Below are positions 37,446 through 49,786 of a DNA stretch of 64,000 bases, one piece after another. How positions within the stretch are numbered: position 1 is the first letter of the stretch; every line of letters begins with the position of its first letter. Origin of the DNA: Torreya grandis (taxonomy: Eukaryota > Streptophyta > Pinopsida > Cupressales > Taxaceae). The stretch covers positions 4,293,001 through 4,357,000 of the forward strand of contig JARHVA010000459.1 of the NCBI GenBank assembly GCA_037957365.1. Direction: 5' to 3'. The notes under the pieces are model-generated. The model saw only the letters and a list, made by a program, of their open reading frames with translations. It was not told the origin of the DNA and did no database searches. The position numbers and the translations under genes are program-made.

Positions 37446-40400
37446 GAAGAAATGGTCCCCATTGCATCAATATTCCTCACCAAGTGTGGTAGTTGTGTCT
37501 TAATTTAATTCTCTATGAGCCATTGACCTTAGTGGCTAAGTTGGCCCCTTTTGACCACCCAATAAAGCAAAATAGAACATCCTCTTGTTGTCTTCATCCA
37601 AGTGTCCACAATCTGATCCTCTTCCACTAGAGAAAATCTCTATAGATCAAGATCATCAATGTCTATTTGTTCTACTATAGCTAAAGTTTCCAACAAAGGT
37701 GGATGATATGGTTTGAGGATCTCCACATTGAATATTGGATGCAGACCAAGGTAGGATGGTAGGTTCAACTCAAAAGCATTTTATTCAAATTTTCTAGTGA
37801 TGGTGTAGGGACCATATCATAGAGGCCAAATTTTTCTATGTGGGCCTACAAGTCATTCCTTCTGAAGCTATAACCAAACCTTGTCACCCATAGTAAAATG
37901 GTGTGTAATCCTATGTTTCTCATGGAATTGCTTAAACTTTTGATTCATCTTCTCCAAGATGTCATGAAATTGCTACTAGATGTGTTGCATTTATTCAATG
38001 AACTTTTTTTCTTTTGCTACCTTAGATCTTCCATTGTGGACAATGGAAAAAATATATCAATTGGTGCTATGGGTTAGAACCTGAAGCATACTTAGAATGT
38101 ATTATTCTTAGTCGAGCTATGTAGGGCCTGATTATATCCATGTTGTATGAAAATAATCCCCTCATCCCATATGTGTAGATGTTTGGAGTCATACATCTAA
38201 ATCATGAGAACAATTAAGTGGTTCACCACCTATGTCTGACCATCAGTCTATCGACTTCATCAACTTGGTATCCATCATCTTCCATAGAGTGGACTAGAAG
38301 ATGCTCAGGAACCTGCTATCTCGATATAAGATAATGGACTTGGGGAGACTAAAATGGAGCCATACATGACAAAAATATAATTTATCAATTTCTTCAATAG
38401 ATATATTTTTCTTACAAGTAATCATGATAGCCATTTTTGAAAAATGATCAACTACAAAAAAAATATAGTCCTTTCCATGTTTTTAAGTGGGCAAACCTAA
38501 GAGAAAATCCATTGAGATAGATTCCCAAGGCTTGGTTGGTTCTAGTAATGACATTTACAATCTTTAATTCTTATTTTTTGTCTTGGATATCACACATGGG
38601 GTGTAATATTTGAGATACATTTCCACATCCTTTCACATATAGGGATAGTAGAAGTGTTTTTGAAGAACTACAAATGTCTTTTATACACTAAAGTGTCCAT
38701 TTTTCCTACTAAAATGTGCTTCCCATATCATCTTCTATTGCTTTATAGCTAGAACATAGATGTGCCCCATATGACAAAGGACATTATCTTACAAATATAA
38801 ATCAAAAACATGTTTACCTTTTTGAATCACCTAATATGTATCAACAAAGGTAGGATCTACTTTATATAGAGCACCCCAAGTGGTAGTCTCATGTCTAAAG
38901 AAGTTAAGAACTATTGTGAGTGCAGTATTTCATGGGTGGCGTAGACAATCTACAATCATATTTGAGCTCCCCTTTTAATGTTTGATTATTATATGGAATT
39001 GCTATAGATATATGGCCCACTTTTGGTGCCTCTTATTTCATAGTTTTCTCTATGTCTAAATGAATTCCAATGGTCTATGGTCAGTGTGGATGACCATCCC
39101 TTTCCCTAAGATGTAGTGTTTCCATTGTTTACAAGCTTGCACAATGGCATAGAGATCATTATCATATGTTGGGTATTTCTTGATAGTATTAGTGGAAGTT
39201 TCACTATTATATGCAATAAGATGGCTATGTTACATGATGACAACTCCCATGGAATATTTAGATGAATCTATCATCAACTCAAAAGGTTGATGCAACTATA
39301 GCAAGGGAAGGACAAGGGATGAATAAAGTCTATTCTTCAAATTATCAAATGCCCTTTATTGTATTTCACTACACTAAAATGTAGATTTAGCTCCTCTTTT
39401 AGTCACTTTGGTTAGTGACCAAGCAACATGTGAAAATCCAAGAATAAACCTATGATAGAAATTTTCAAGACCCAAGAATCTAAAAATTTATGTGAGGGTC
39501 CTTGGTGTAGGCCATTATTAAATAACCCAAATCTTCTCTAAATCAACATGGACCCCTTAATCATTCACAATGTACCCAAGGTATTAAATTATTTTCATCT
39601 TGAATGTGTATTTTTAGATATTTGCATATGACATGTGCTCCCAAAGAGTTTTAATCACCTTACGAATGTGTTACAGATGTTCCTCCCATGTTTTATTTTA
39701 GATGAGTATGTCATCTAGGTAGACAACCATGAATGAGTTGGTGAAGGGTCACAAGAAGTCATCCATCATGCTCATCAAGGTTGTAGGTATGTTAGTTAAG
39801 CCAAAAGGCATAATTAACCATTCTAAGATCCCCTCCTTAGATTTGAATATAGTCTTCTAGACATCAGTGGGATCGATGGGAATTTGGTGATAGTTAGATT
39901 TGAGATCAATTTTGGTGAAGAACTTTGCACCATGGACTTGGTATAGCAAGTCATCAATCTTAGGGAAGGGGTAGAGAATCTTCATAGTGATTTTATTTAG
40001 GGCTCAATAGTCAATGCAAAGTCTCCATGTTCCATCTTTCTTTCATACCAAGATAATTGGGTTGCCATAGGGTGAAGAGCTTGGCCTAATGTGACCCTTT
40101 TAGATCAATTCTTGAATTTATCTTTTTATCTCATCATTCTCCAAAATTGATCTATGATACACATGATTGTTAGGCAAAGGTGATCTTGGGATCAAATCTA
40201 TAGAATGTTTTACCTAACAATATAGTGGAACTCCTATGGGTGACTTGAATAAGTCATCATATTCTCCTATGATTTGTCTCATTTGATTCTATTATTGTGT
40301 TAATTTTGTAGTCAGGACTGTAGCATTGGCCTTCTTAGATTTCTATGGTTTGACCACCATGATAATGAAATTCTTTGTCTTCTCCACCAATATATTACAT

Positions 40401-41963
40401 TTCTTAGCACTTATCAGGGAAATAAATGTGGGAGGTGGTACCTTTGGTACCCTGTAGAACCATGTTCTAAGAGTGAGGGTGATTCTTTCGGTTCATGATT
40501 CATAGATGAAATGTTGATCATATATGAATGGCTGACCAAGGAGTACATCGTAAACATCTAGATTGACCAAGTCACACAAGACTTCATCCTTGAAAGGTTT
40601 TATTGATATGAAAGATGACATTGTGGGTGACATGGAGGTCTCTCCTTAGGCTCAACCATCCAATACTGTATGGCTTTGGGTGAGGATTCATAGATAGATT
40701 TAGAATTTTTACAAATTTAGTAGAGATTAAATTATTTTGACTCCCACTATCAAGAATGAAATGCAGAGGCTTACCTTTTACCCATAATTTGGAGTGAAAT
40801 AATCTTTCCTTGTCGTATAGCCTTTCCTCACCGGTCTGTGATGAAGTGATGATGGTATCAAGCTCATCATCTACAATCTCTTCTTCATCCTCTTTGACTA
40901 TAGGTTGTGTATGAGATAGATTTTTAGATGTCAGGTATTGTGACTAAAAAATTAGTGACTTGATGGCTAAACATTATTCTTTGGAGTGAGTTATAGTTTT
41001 GTGGTAATCACACCATTTTCTAGTCTTCTCCTTCTAGGGTTTTTTATCTTTAAACTCATCTTTCTTCTAATTTTGGCCTCATGTTTGACCTTCCTTGTTA
41101 CGTTTCCATTTTAAGGCTGACTCTTCATATTCTTTCTTCCATGCTTCTACTCAATATTCACTATAAACTTGTATGCCTCACCAAGGGTTTCCAAATTGAA
41201 GAGTTTCCTTTCCCACCATATGTACCATTGTAGTCCACCATGATATTTGAGAGTCTTATGTTTCTCACTTTCCTAGATGCCCAATATTGTAGATAGAGAA
41301 TGAAAAATGTCTGTGTAATATTGAACAGATTGGTCCTTACATTGGTGAAGTTGTTGCCATTGTATGTACATATCATCATATGTTCCAATGGGATAGTATT
41401 CTTACTTTACCACTTCCAAAAAATCATCCTAGGTAGGTTATACCTCAAGGCCAATGTCATGTATACCAAACCTCTTTTTGTATACTTACCACCAATTTTT
41501 CATGGGTAACGATGCTTTCAAAAGAGCAAACATGATCTTTTCTCCATTGGCAAATTTATTTACAAAGAAGTACAAAGACAATTGATCCAACCAATTTTAT
41601 ACTACATTAGCATTGATTTTATCTTCAAATGTAGGACCATAAAAATTCACTTAAAACTAGAAGGGTGTTGGGGCACTGAAAGGACATTCCATGGATGAGG
41701 AGCTAGGAAATGCAAATGAGGAGCCAAAATTTCCCATCAAGAGTTATTAGAGAATTTTGGAAAATTATTGTAGCATCTATGATTATTACCATTGGAGGGA
41801 TTCATTCACCATTTCCTTGAAAGGATCTGATGTCTTGATGTCATCCACCATTTGAAGTTATTTAGAGTGAATAGGTGGATAGTTTGGAAGCGCTGTTATT
41901 TTCCACCCAAGCTTCTTATAGATTGATCTCATCCTTAGGATCATACACTCTCAAGACAAACCA
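37446..41963 (-). pseudogene. gypsy-4 unit 2 gag-pol remnant
   Basis: Collinear with unit 1 over its whole length but with more stops. Gag lies at about 41850-40930, protease at about 40800-40500 (catalytic DSG intact: LHFILDSG), RT at about 40110-39480 (VVYLDDILI intact near 39720), RNase H at about 39340-39010, integrase at about 38980-37880. Unit 2 and unit 1 differ throughout by scattered substitutions and small indels, so they have diverged for long or come from different parent copies. Confidence 0.85.
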
Positions 41964-41975
41964 TTTTGATATTAA

Positions 41976-42514
41976 TGATCCAAAACTCAAAAGTTTTGAT
42001 TGATATATATTTCATGAACACAAAAAAATAACATATTATCAATGAATTCTTTGAGAAGAGATGTTTTATTACTCAAGATCACAATAAAACTATATGCTTA
42101 TCCCTGGGAAGAGATGTTTGATTTCCATTTCAGGTTACATATTCATTTATACACATTTCTAAAGTATGAGAATGATTTGGAAGGTCACCAATCTTGAGGG
42201 AGATTAAGTGGTTTGACTTCCACAATTTAAAACATTATAGAATTAGACAAATTACTTTTTTTTAGAAACTTACTATTTTTAGATTAAACTACTAAAATTC
42301 AAATTTGGGGCACTTCCATTGGATTTTTAAGGTTCAAAAACCATTGACAAAATATCATGCCATCTCACCACATTCTCCTCATTCTTAACTTTCCAATGGT
42401 TTAAATGGGGAGTCAATTGGAGCTACAATACACAAGTTATGGCTCCTAGAAGTTCCATCATAAATTGGGGTAGAACCATCACCCAAATTGTCACTTGAAT
42501 TGTTACCTAGATCA
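41976..42514 (-). repeat. gypsy-4 LTR-C (5' LTR of unit 2)
   Basis: 539 bp, TGATCTAGGTAACAATT at the start and GGATCA at the end on the minus strand. The adjoining PBS (41964-41975) has decayed to TTAATATCAAA. Confidence 0.88.
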
Positions 42515-42998
42515 GACCTTAATACATTTTGAATAACATTAGCCTCTTCAAGTTTTTATCTAAGATCTCTGATGATTTTCACAATCTCATCAACCTTATA
42601 TAGAAACGATACCACAATATCGTGTTCATTCATCTTAAGGATTTTAGAGTCTACAACTTTTCCAACTTAACCTTTTAATCTCCTTAAAAAATAGTCTTCA
42701 ATTTATCCTTTATTTAATTGGTAAATGTGAAATTAATTACTTTGTCTAACTCAATTTATATAATACCATAGGTAATGGAATTCATTTCCTTAGATTTCAT
42801 CTCAAATAGATTTTTATCTAAAACACTAGATGGAGGAATAGAAGGAGAAACATAACCATCCAAAATAGATTACTATACATCAAACCCTAAGGACATAATG
42901 TATGTCTTCATCATAGTGTTTTAAAATGCATTATTGGATCCATTGAAAATTGGTGCTTGTTTAGTAGAAAAACCGCATTGCACATTTCGACTATCCAT
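42515..42998 (-). pseudogene. gag of the gag-only element, first part
   Basis: Probable start ATG at 42998 (MDSRNVQCGFSTKQAPIFNG). After a frameshift: MKTYIMSLGFDV, ILDGYVSPSIPPSS, MKSKEMNSITYGI, KVKLEKL, then VDEIVKIIRDLR and EEANVIQNVLRS, ending exactly at the gypsy-4 edge. These are the successive motifs of the UBN2/copia-type gag (FNG-x-NY-x-W, GY-x2-P, KVK-x3-L, Y-x2-RVDE, VLRSLP). The rest of the protein continues from 31821. Confidence 0.82.
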
Positions 42999-43042
42999 TA
43001 TACCTTGGATCACCTTTAAGATGACAATATTTTACCAAAGGA

Positions 43043-43060
43043 CCTCACTCTAATACCAAT
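43043..43060 (-). promoter_or_regulatory. primer-binding site of the gag-only element
   Basis: Minus strand TTGGTATTAGAGTGAGG directly after the right LTR; close to the initiator Met tRNA type TGGTATCAGAG. Confidence 0.8.
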
Positions 43061-46039
43061 TTTTAGAGGTGCAATCCACTAAGAGGGTAGGGGTGAATTA
43101 GTGGTGGGAAAAAACCAATTCAATTTCTAAACCCTTACAAATAATTAATCATTTAATATAATAATTCATGAAGCATACAAATCATTCATATTAGTGACAA
43201 TGAACATAATGTAAGATCACATACACAACACAAGATCTACGTGGGAAACCCTCTTGGAGAAAAAACCCACTCTAAATATTGAAAACACATGGACTAATAT
43301 CCTATAATATGATCACAAATAAGAGACTGATTATGTCCTTCTGATTAAGAACCTTTGGTTAAGTTCTTCTAACCTACAACCTTGATCAAGTCCTTCTGAT
43401 CAAAGGTCTTTAGTGAAACCCTACTTCACAAGGAGAAATTTCCCTTAAGGAAGATCAATTCCTTTGGACCCTCCTTGAGAAGAAAACTTCCACATTAAAA
43501 CCAATCTCTTCAACACCCAATCATTGACCACTTGATTATCTAACAACTACATAAAATATCTATCTCAAATAAGCCTCTCATATAGGCATATCACAAACTC
43601 TTTCATTCCTCACACACTTTGAACACTCAGACCTCTTTACATATCTAAGAACCACTAGATTAATATATTAACATTAGAAACATGACATATATATCATGCA
43701 CATAGTCCTTAATCTCCTCTACTCAACAATCTAATAGCTAGGCACTCTCACTCTCCTCTACTTACCTTCACTCTCCAAGTCTTTCAAATCTTTCACCTAC
43801 AAGTCTAAAACATAACACATTTGGTTACAATATATATATATAAATAATGAATTATCAAGTCCATAATAATCATTTTCAGCCACAATACATTCATTCACCC
43901 TTAAGGCATCTCACATAAGTCACACTTAAGCACAACACACATTGAATTAGGCCTAAGTTACTTTTAGGTCTTATGGAGACCCATACAACTTATTTAACAC
44001 TTTCCAAATCATAATAAGAACACAAGACCATTTAAAAATAAATATTTACACTCTTTATGTCCCCTAAGACATCCTCAAATGATCAAATTTTCTAGAACAC
44101 TCTTTTGTTAATGCCCTACTTCTTTGTAAACACAATCATTATGAATGAAAAATAGAGTCGATGGCAATACCTTTGTTCATACTTAATATGATTGGTAAAA
44201 CATTAAAAATTCATTAATATAATCATAATTAACTATAAAACATTCCCCAACATCCCATTTACTAATATATATCAAAATAATATCAAAAAAAGATCAAATA
44301 CTCTTCTTGAGTTACTTGGAAAACAAGTATGAATACATAGTCAAATTATAAGATGAATATATTTGACTATACACACTTACATATCTTGAAATCCATATTT
44401 ATATATTCTCCTTGGAGTCCTTTACATATTTTATTTTTACTACATGATTAAATTCATCTTATATGAAAATATATGACCCAAAGACCAAACACTAGTAATT
44501 ACCTTAGAAAATTCAAATATTCAAATGCCAATGAGCATAGTTAAACCTAGGAAACTTTGCTCACATCTCATTTCATCTCAAGTTTGGATCAATATTACCC
44601 CATCAATCTTATTCAAACATTAATTCATAGTCCACTAAAACCAAATGTTAAATGATAGTCACTTTGACCTCATCTCATGTAATGTCATAATGTTGACTCC
44701 AATACTCCATCGATCTCTGCAAATTAACTTGGTATTTAATGATCAATGCTCACCATTTGATCAATCTATATGAACACCCACTCACCATTGTATCCTTATC
44801 ATGTACCTTTACTTATTCATTTAACATCATATACCTATCCTTATCTCATTACTTCCAAAATTATTAGAGCAACGTGCACTATTGACCTTACTTGAGATTT
44901 AACTCTTGAAAAAATGATTAAGTATGGGGAACCTTTCAATATTCTTGAGTAGCTATTTTTGATCCTTAATAATTTATTCTATGCTTCAATGAATGATATA
45001 ACATTTGGATTAGATGATATCATCACATAGTATAATCCAAACATATGAAACACTACTCCTAAAATTCTTATGCATACAAGATATAATTCCATTAAAATTC
45101 CTTAAATTTTTTTTATCACAAAGCCAATTATGTCAAAACTTGCCTGAGATGCCAACTTTGAAAAATCATAACTTTTGCTACACTTCAGAGCATGATCTCA
45201 AATTTATCACAAATTATCTATGATCAAAATATAATAAAATCATATGATCAATTTCTCTTGACACCTTCACACATGCAAGTTACAACACAATAAAAATCCT
45301 TACTCAACTCTTTTTACCACATTGAAAAATTAGCTATGGGAAAACATAGTCAAACTGCCTGGAAGCCCAACTTTGCATATGTATATATTTTGGCACACTA
45401 CATTGCATAATTTTAAAAATATTTAAAATAAATGAGGTCTAAAACTGAGTAAACCCATATGATCACCTTCTCCTAAAACATCCACACATGTGAGATATTC
45501 CATCATCAATCTGCTTACTCAATTTTTTCTAGCCACATTACAAATTCAACTAAGTATGGGAAAACAATAAATTTTGACTGAGAAGCCAACTTTGTACCCT
45601 CACATCTTTGACTATGATTTGACACATGACTTGAGATCTTGTGCATAAAAATTAGTTATAAGTGTGATCACAACCATATAACCAACTCCCCTTGACTCAT
45701 TCCCACATGGTAATGGTGACATCATCAAACTGGCAACTTAGATTTTCTACCATTGGACCAAAAGTGTCTAGATGAAAACTATGGACTACCAGTTGAAATC
45801 CACTTATTCATACAAGTTCTCAAATCATATATAACATGTTAGAGACCTATTTCACATTATCTAACTACCATACTTATCCCTGAACATATCTAAACATGCC
45901 AAAATTAAATATCAACCAAGCCAACATAAAACACACTAGAACAAGCACATTACACACTTTGCAATTATTACCTATGATTAATAAATAACTTTATCCATCA
46001 CCAAGATACCTAAATGACATCACTAATAATTCTCCAACA
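43061..46039 (-). repeat. 5' LTR of the gag-only element (~2979 bp)
   Basis: Collinear with 25296-28282. It starts TGTTGGAGAATTATTAG on the minus strand and ends CACCTCTAAAA beside the PBS. No coding motif inside; the 69-codon + stretch at 45014-45223 is not supported. Confidence 0.85.
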
Positions 46040-46199
46040 TTTCTTTGGTATATTATTAATATGTACATTTAGATGTGTTCTAGATATCTTAACATGGTGT
46101 GTAGTAGAATATGAGGATTCGATGGAATCCACTGTATATATCTAATGTAATGGTCTCTCAAGTACTCATCAGCTAGTAAATGGGATTTCATGTTGATTA

Positions 46200-46530
46200 C
46201 CATTTGCAATTACTTAACCTTAGTAGGAATGATATCTAATTATATGGGTGTAAATTTTTCTTGTTCAAGAGGATGATCATATGAAATTCTATAAACTGTG
46301 ATTACCCAATTAGCATGAATGTGTTTAACATGCCCATGCACTATAGATGGTAATAATCAAAGAGTGTGTATCCAAGGTCTTCCCAATAATATATTAAATA
46401 TTCATGTGGAAGGGATAACTTAAAATTTAGTAACCACATGTGTATGACCAACCTATAAAGGTAAGTAAAGATTGCCAAGAACCTTTTATGAGGCCCCATT
46501 AAATGTTCTAACTAATAAGTATAAGTATAT
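46200..46530 (-). pseudogene. gypsy-3 protease region remnant
   Basis: Minus strand from 46527: VRTFNGAS, KVLGNLYLPL, VGHTHVVTKF, IPSTWIFNILLGRPWIHTLW, LLPSIVHGHVKHI. The LLGRPWIH-x2-x-x-VPS-x-H pattern is the second half of the retropepsin domain of many plant gypsy elements. The catalytic Asp half is not recognisable. The frame runs on towards 46045, where the gag-only element cuts in. Confidence 0.7.
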
Positions 46531-46613
46531 ATATAATTATTAATATAACCCAAGTGTGTAAGTAATGTCATGGTGTAAAAAATTTCACTTTCAACATTAT
46601 GAATAATAATACT

Positions 46614-48291
46614 TCATATAAGGTATTTATCAATATACGCTTGAATTAATAAATAATGAATATCAGAGTCATCATATTTAATATCACTATCATTAAAATA
46701 AATAGAGGGTATCCAAATAATAGGAGGTATATGATGTATGTAAGCAAAAATAATATCATCTAGTGGGTACCTATAATGTGATGTAGGAGGATGTGCATTA
46801 TATGCCATTTTCACTTTTGGTTCCTTATTAAAATGGTCTTGCAAAGGATTATTAAATATTTTTTGTTTATGGTGATTATCAGGTTGTGAACCTAACTCTT
46901 TTGGAGGATACTCAAATATAAGTTTTTGGTCATTTATAATATCTTGGATCTTGGGCTTCAAGATAAAGCATCTACTTTTAGAATTCCTTGGTCCGTAATC
47001 CTTTAGGTTGAGATTGACTCATATCAACCTAGATAAGATGAGGGTGAGATATAAGTTAACACTATAGTAATCATGGGAGAAATGAAAATATGGACTTAGG
47101 TAAACATGTAAATTATCTCCTTGGTGCATTGGATAAGATAAGTCAATTAGGCTATTAAAAAATTATGTTAACCATGGTGGTTGTTTCCTTTTTAGGTTCA
47201 ATAAGTTTCACCTTATAACTTGGTTAAACTATGAGTTATGTACTAGATGTATATGCAACTATTGTGTTTTATACATACTTGAGATTATTCAATGGCATAA
47301 GCTTCATTTCATGGTTCTATACAGCATGGCATAATTAATCAAAAGATTTTAACTTCTTAAAATTGATGGAATCATTTAAAGTAACAAGGAAAATTTTAAT
47401 GAATATATCTTTCAACTCTTTGTCTACCAAATGATTGGTTGTTTAGGATAGCATTGTCTTATATCTCAAGACATATTCATTAATAGGTTCATTTCTTCCT
47501 TTTTTTATTTTGGTAATTTTAGCATAGGATACCTTTTCATAAATATTAATACAAAAGTGTGATAAAAACTAGTCATCAGTAGATTTAAATGCCTTTATAG
47601 ATTGGAGAGGTAAATCATAAAACCACCTAAAATAATAGTAATTGAGTATTATTGTAACTAAATTGATCAAAAGTGTATAATTTGTAGAAATTTCAATGTA
47701 TGGCACATAAAATGTTGGAATATGATATCCAAGATCACTCTTTCCATCATAAAATGTGAACATAGGTGTAAAAAATTTTGTTGGAAAAGGGCAAAGAGAG
47801 ATCTAAAGTGTAAGAGGTTTATGAAACACATCTTGTGAATCAGTAGCATGAGGTAATTTTAAAACATTTCATTCAATGTTTGTAACATTTTACTCTAATG
47901 TCTGTATAACTTGAAGGAGTGATTAAAATATAGACATAGTGGGATTTAGATTAGCAAGTTGAGTAGTAACTAAAGGGGATAAAAAGATGTTTTGAGTAGT
48001 AATAGGCATTGAAATCAGTATTTATGTTAACATAATTGGTAATTCCATGATATATGTATCAATGGTAGTTTTTGGGAATAAGGGTTTAAACACATAATCC
48101 ATGCTCCCACTACATATAGGTGGATTGATGGGTGTGGGATGAGTTATAATACCTTCTAAGGATTCACCACCACTAAGTCAAGTAATCTTAGTATTATATT
48201 TACTTATTTCATCTCTTGTAACATACAAAAATACATCAATTAATCTCTTGTTATTATTGATATGGGTAATTAATGCTTCTTTATCTTCCAT
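46614..48291 (-). pseudogene. gypsy-3 gag
   Basis: Start ATG at 48291 (MEDKEALITHINNNKRLIDV). The central gag domain is at about 47770-47400: FTPMFTFYDGKSDLGYHIPT, then NYTLLINLVT, FRWFYDLPLQSIKAFKSTDD, LSHFCINIYEKVSYAKI, NEPINEYVLRYKTML. This follows the pattern YDG-x-SD-x3-HI, WFY-x-LP-x-SI, NEYV-x-RYK. A 115-codon open stretch at 46961-46614 (MKPKIQDIINDQKLIFEYPP at its start) is the gag C-terminal or spacer part. About seven stops in all. Confidence 0.78.
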
Positions 48292-48418
48292 TTAGAATCA
48301 AAAAATTTCACTAATATTTTCCATTTCTTTAAAAATGAAAAATTTAAAATTCATAACAAAGTATAGCAATTGATAAAAAAATAGAAAACACTAATTTTTC
48401 CTAGGGTTGATGTTCAAA

Positions 48419-48434
48419 CATTGGGTTCACCAAA
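48419..48434 (-). promoter_or_regulatory. gypsy-3 primer-binding site
   Basis: Minus strand TTTGGTGAACCCAATG directly after the LTR end TAAACA. The TGG start fits a tRNA CCA end; I cannot assign the tRNA. Confidence 0.6.
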
Positions 48435-49786
48435 TGTTTAACCCTAAAATATATATCTAAGGTGATCTTATAATTAACCCTAGATTTTTTTAAAGAGTTA
48501 TATAGAAATGAAATGGGACAAGGGTGATAATCAAATCTATAGCAGACCAATTAGATGCTAAATTTATATATAATCATACACTAAATTTATTATGATGATA
48601 GTCTAATATAGAAAGTAAAACTATGATAGACATGGAAATGGCTAAGAATTAATGTAATTAGATTGTTCTGATGCTAATTTAGTTTTAGATTTGAGAAAAA
48701 AATAAAGTAGGATGGAAGGAGATTCTAGAATAATCATAAAATTATGGATCTACAATTTTTAGTGCTCTAAACACTAATGTAAGCTAGGGATGGTTTTTTT
48801 GATGATATTGTTTGGGTTTGACACAAGTGTCATGTATAAAATACCTATTGGAAAAGGATACAATCACCTAGATGCTTTTGGGTTTTTATTCTACTTTGCT
48901 TTGATGAATTTATATCTAGGTCGTGGACTATGATTCCTTGTTAAATGGTAAGACCTTAATTCTCCACCTCCATAATGATCTTGGGGAAAAATGGGTTAGT
49001 GCTCACATAGTGTCAAGATGACCCAAAGACTCCAATATTAGAGGGTACAACATACATATTTAATAATCTAGAAAAGGACCTCATACTCATGTATTTATCT
49101 TTTATGTTTTGGTTTGTGTGTGAATCATGTAATATTATGTAATGTAATGACCTACCTTGTAACTTTAAAAATAAAGATCTTGGGATACTCATTTATTAAT
49201 TAAGACCTATAAATGTGATGTGTCTATAACTACTATATAAATACGTAATCTTTGTTTAGTTTAAATATTGATAGAGTGCATTTGATAAGTTACCTTTGTC
49301 TCTTTGGTCTTTTTCTAGGTGTATCTAGGTGAGGAATGAATGAGGTTTGATCTTATATTTATATCAATCCATTTAGAGTAATAACCCATATTAAATCACT
49401 TAAGATAAACACTAGGATATGTTTCATTATCAAACTATATGACTTTAAGGCATTAGACACTTATGTTGGGTTAGGAAATTAACATCAACACTAGTGTCTA
49501 TCCTAGATTTTAGTGTCTAAGGAGCAAGGAAATAGGTATAGGATTAGAACTTGTAGATATGGAAGATAAGTATGTTTTAAACATTTTAGGATAGATAGAA
49601 TACTTGCGACATTAGCATATGACTATTTAGACTAAGAGATATAGGACAAGGGGAACAAGATAGAGAAAATACGAGACTTATAGAAGCATGAAATGTATAG
49701 AACTAAGAGTATAATACAAGGTCTAAGTTTTCCAATTATACAATACTCAAGTGATATAAAATCATAAATTACTACTGAAAAATACA
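48435..49786 (-). repeat. gypsy-3 5' LTR
   Basis: Collinear with 21328-22631. The right edge is less sure than the left because the last 40 bp are poorly conserved; TACA at 49783-49786 is taken as the end. Confidence 0.8.

Larger units (their letters stand above)
31822..42514 (-). mobile_element. gypsy-4: tandem LTR-internal-LTR-internal-LTR gypsy array
   Basis: Three copies of one LTR of about 0.5 kb (A 31822-32320, B 36893-37430, C 41976-42514) alternate with two complete gag-pol internal regions, all on the minus strand. LTR-B has a PPT on its right and a PBS on its left, so it serves as 3' LTR for one unit and 5' LTR for the other. Unit length is about 5.08 kb. The outer flanks on the minus strand are AGGTC and AATTC, a plausible mutated 5-bp duplication, and the host gag frame continues across. 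Only one insertion scar is seen for the whole array. Confidence 0.88.
25296..46039 (-). mobile_element. gag-only LTR element with ~2.98-kb LTRs, interrupted by gypsy-4
   Basis: Direct repeats 25296-28282 and 43061-46039 flank a minus-strand internal region of only about 4.1 kb once the gypsy-4 array (31822-42514) is removed. PBS lies beside the right LTR, PPT beside the left one. The internal region encodes a copia/UBN2-like gag and zinc knuckles, but no protease, integrase or RT is visible. This architecture resembles TR-GAG or large retrotransposon derivatives. Flanking pentamers TTTAT (25291-25295) and TTTCT (46040-46044) match at four of five bases. It sits inside gypsy-3. Confidence 0.8.
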
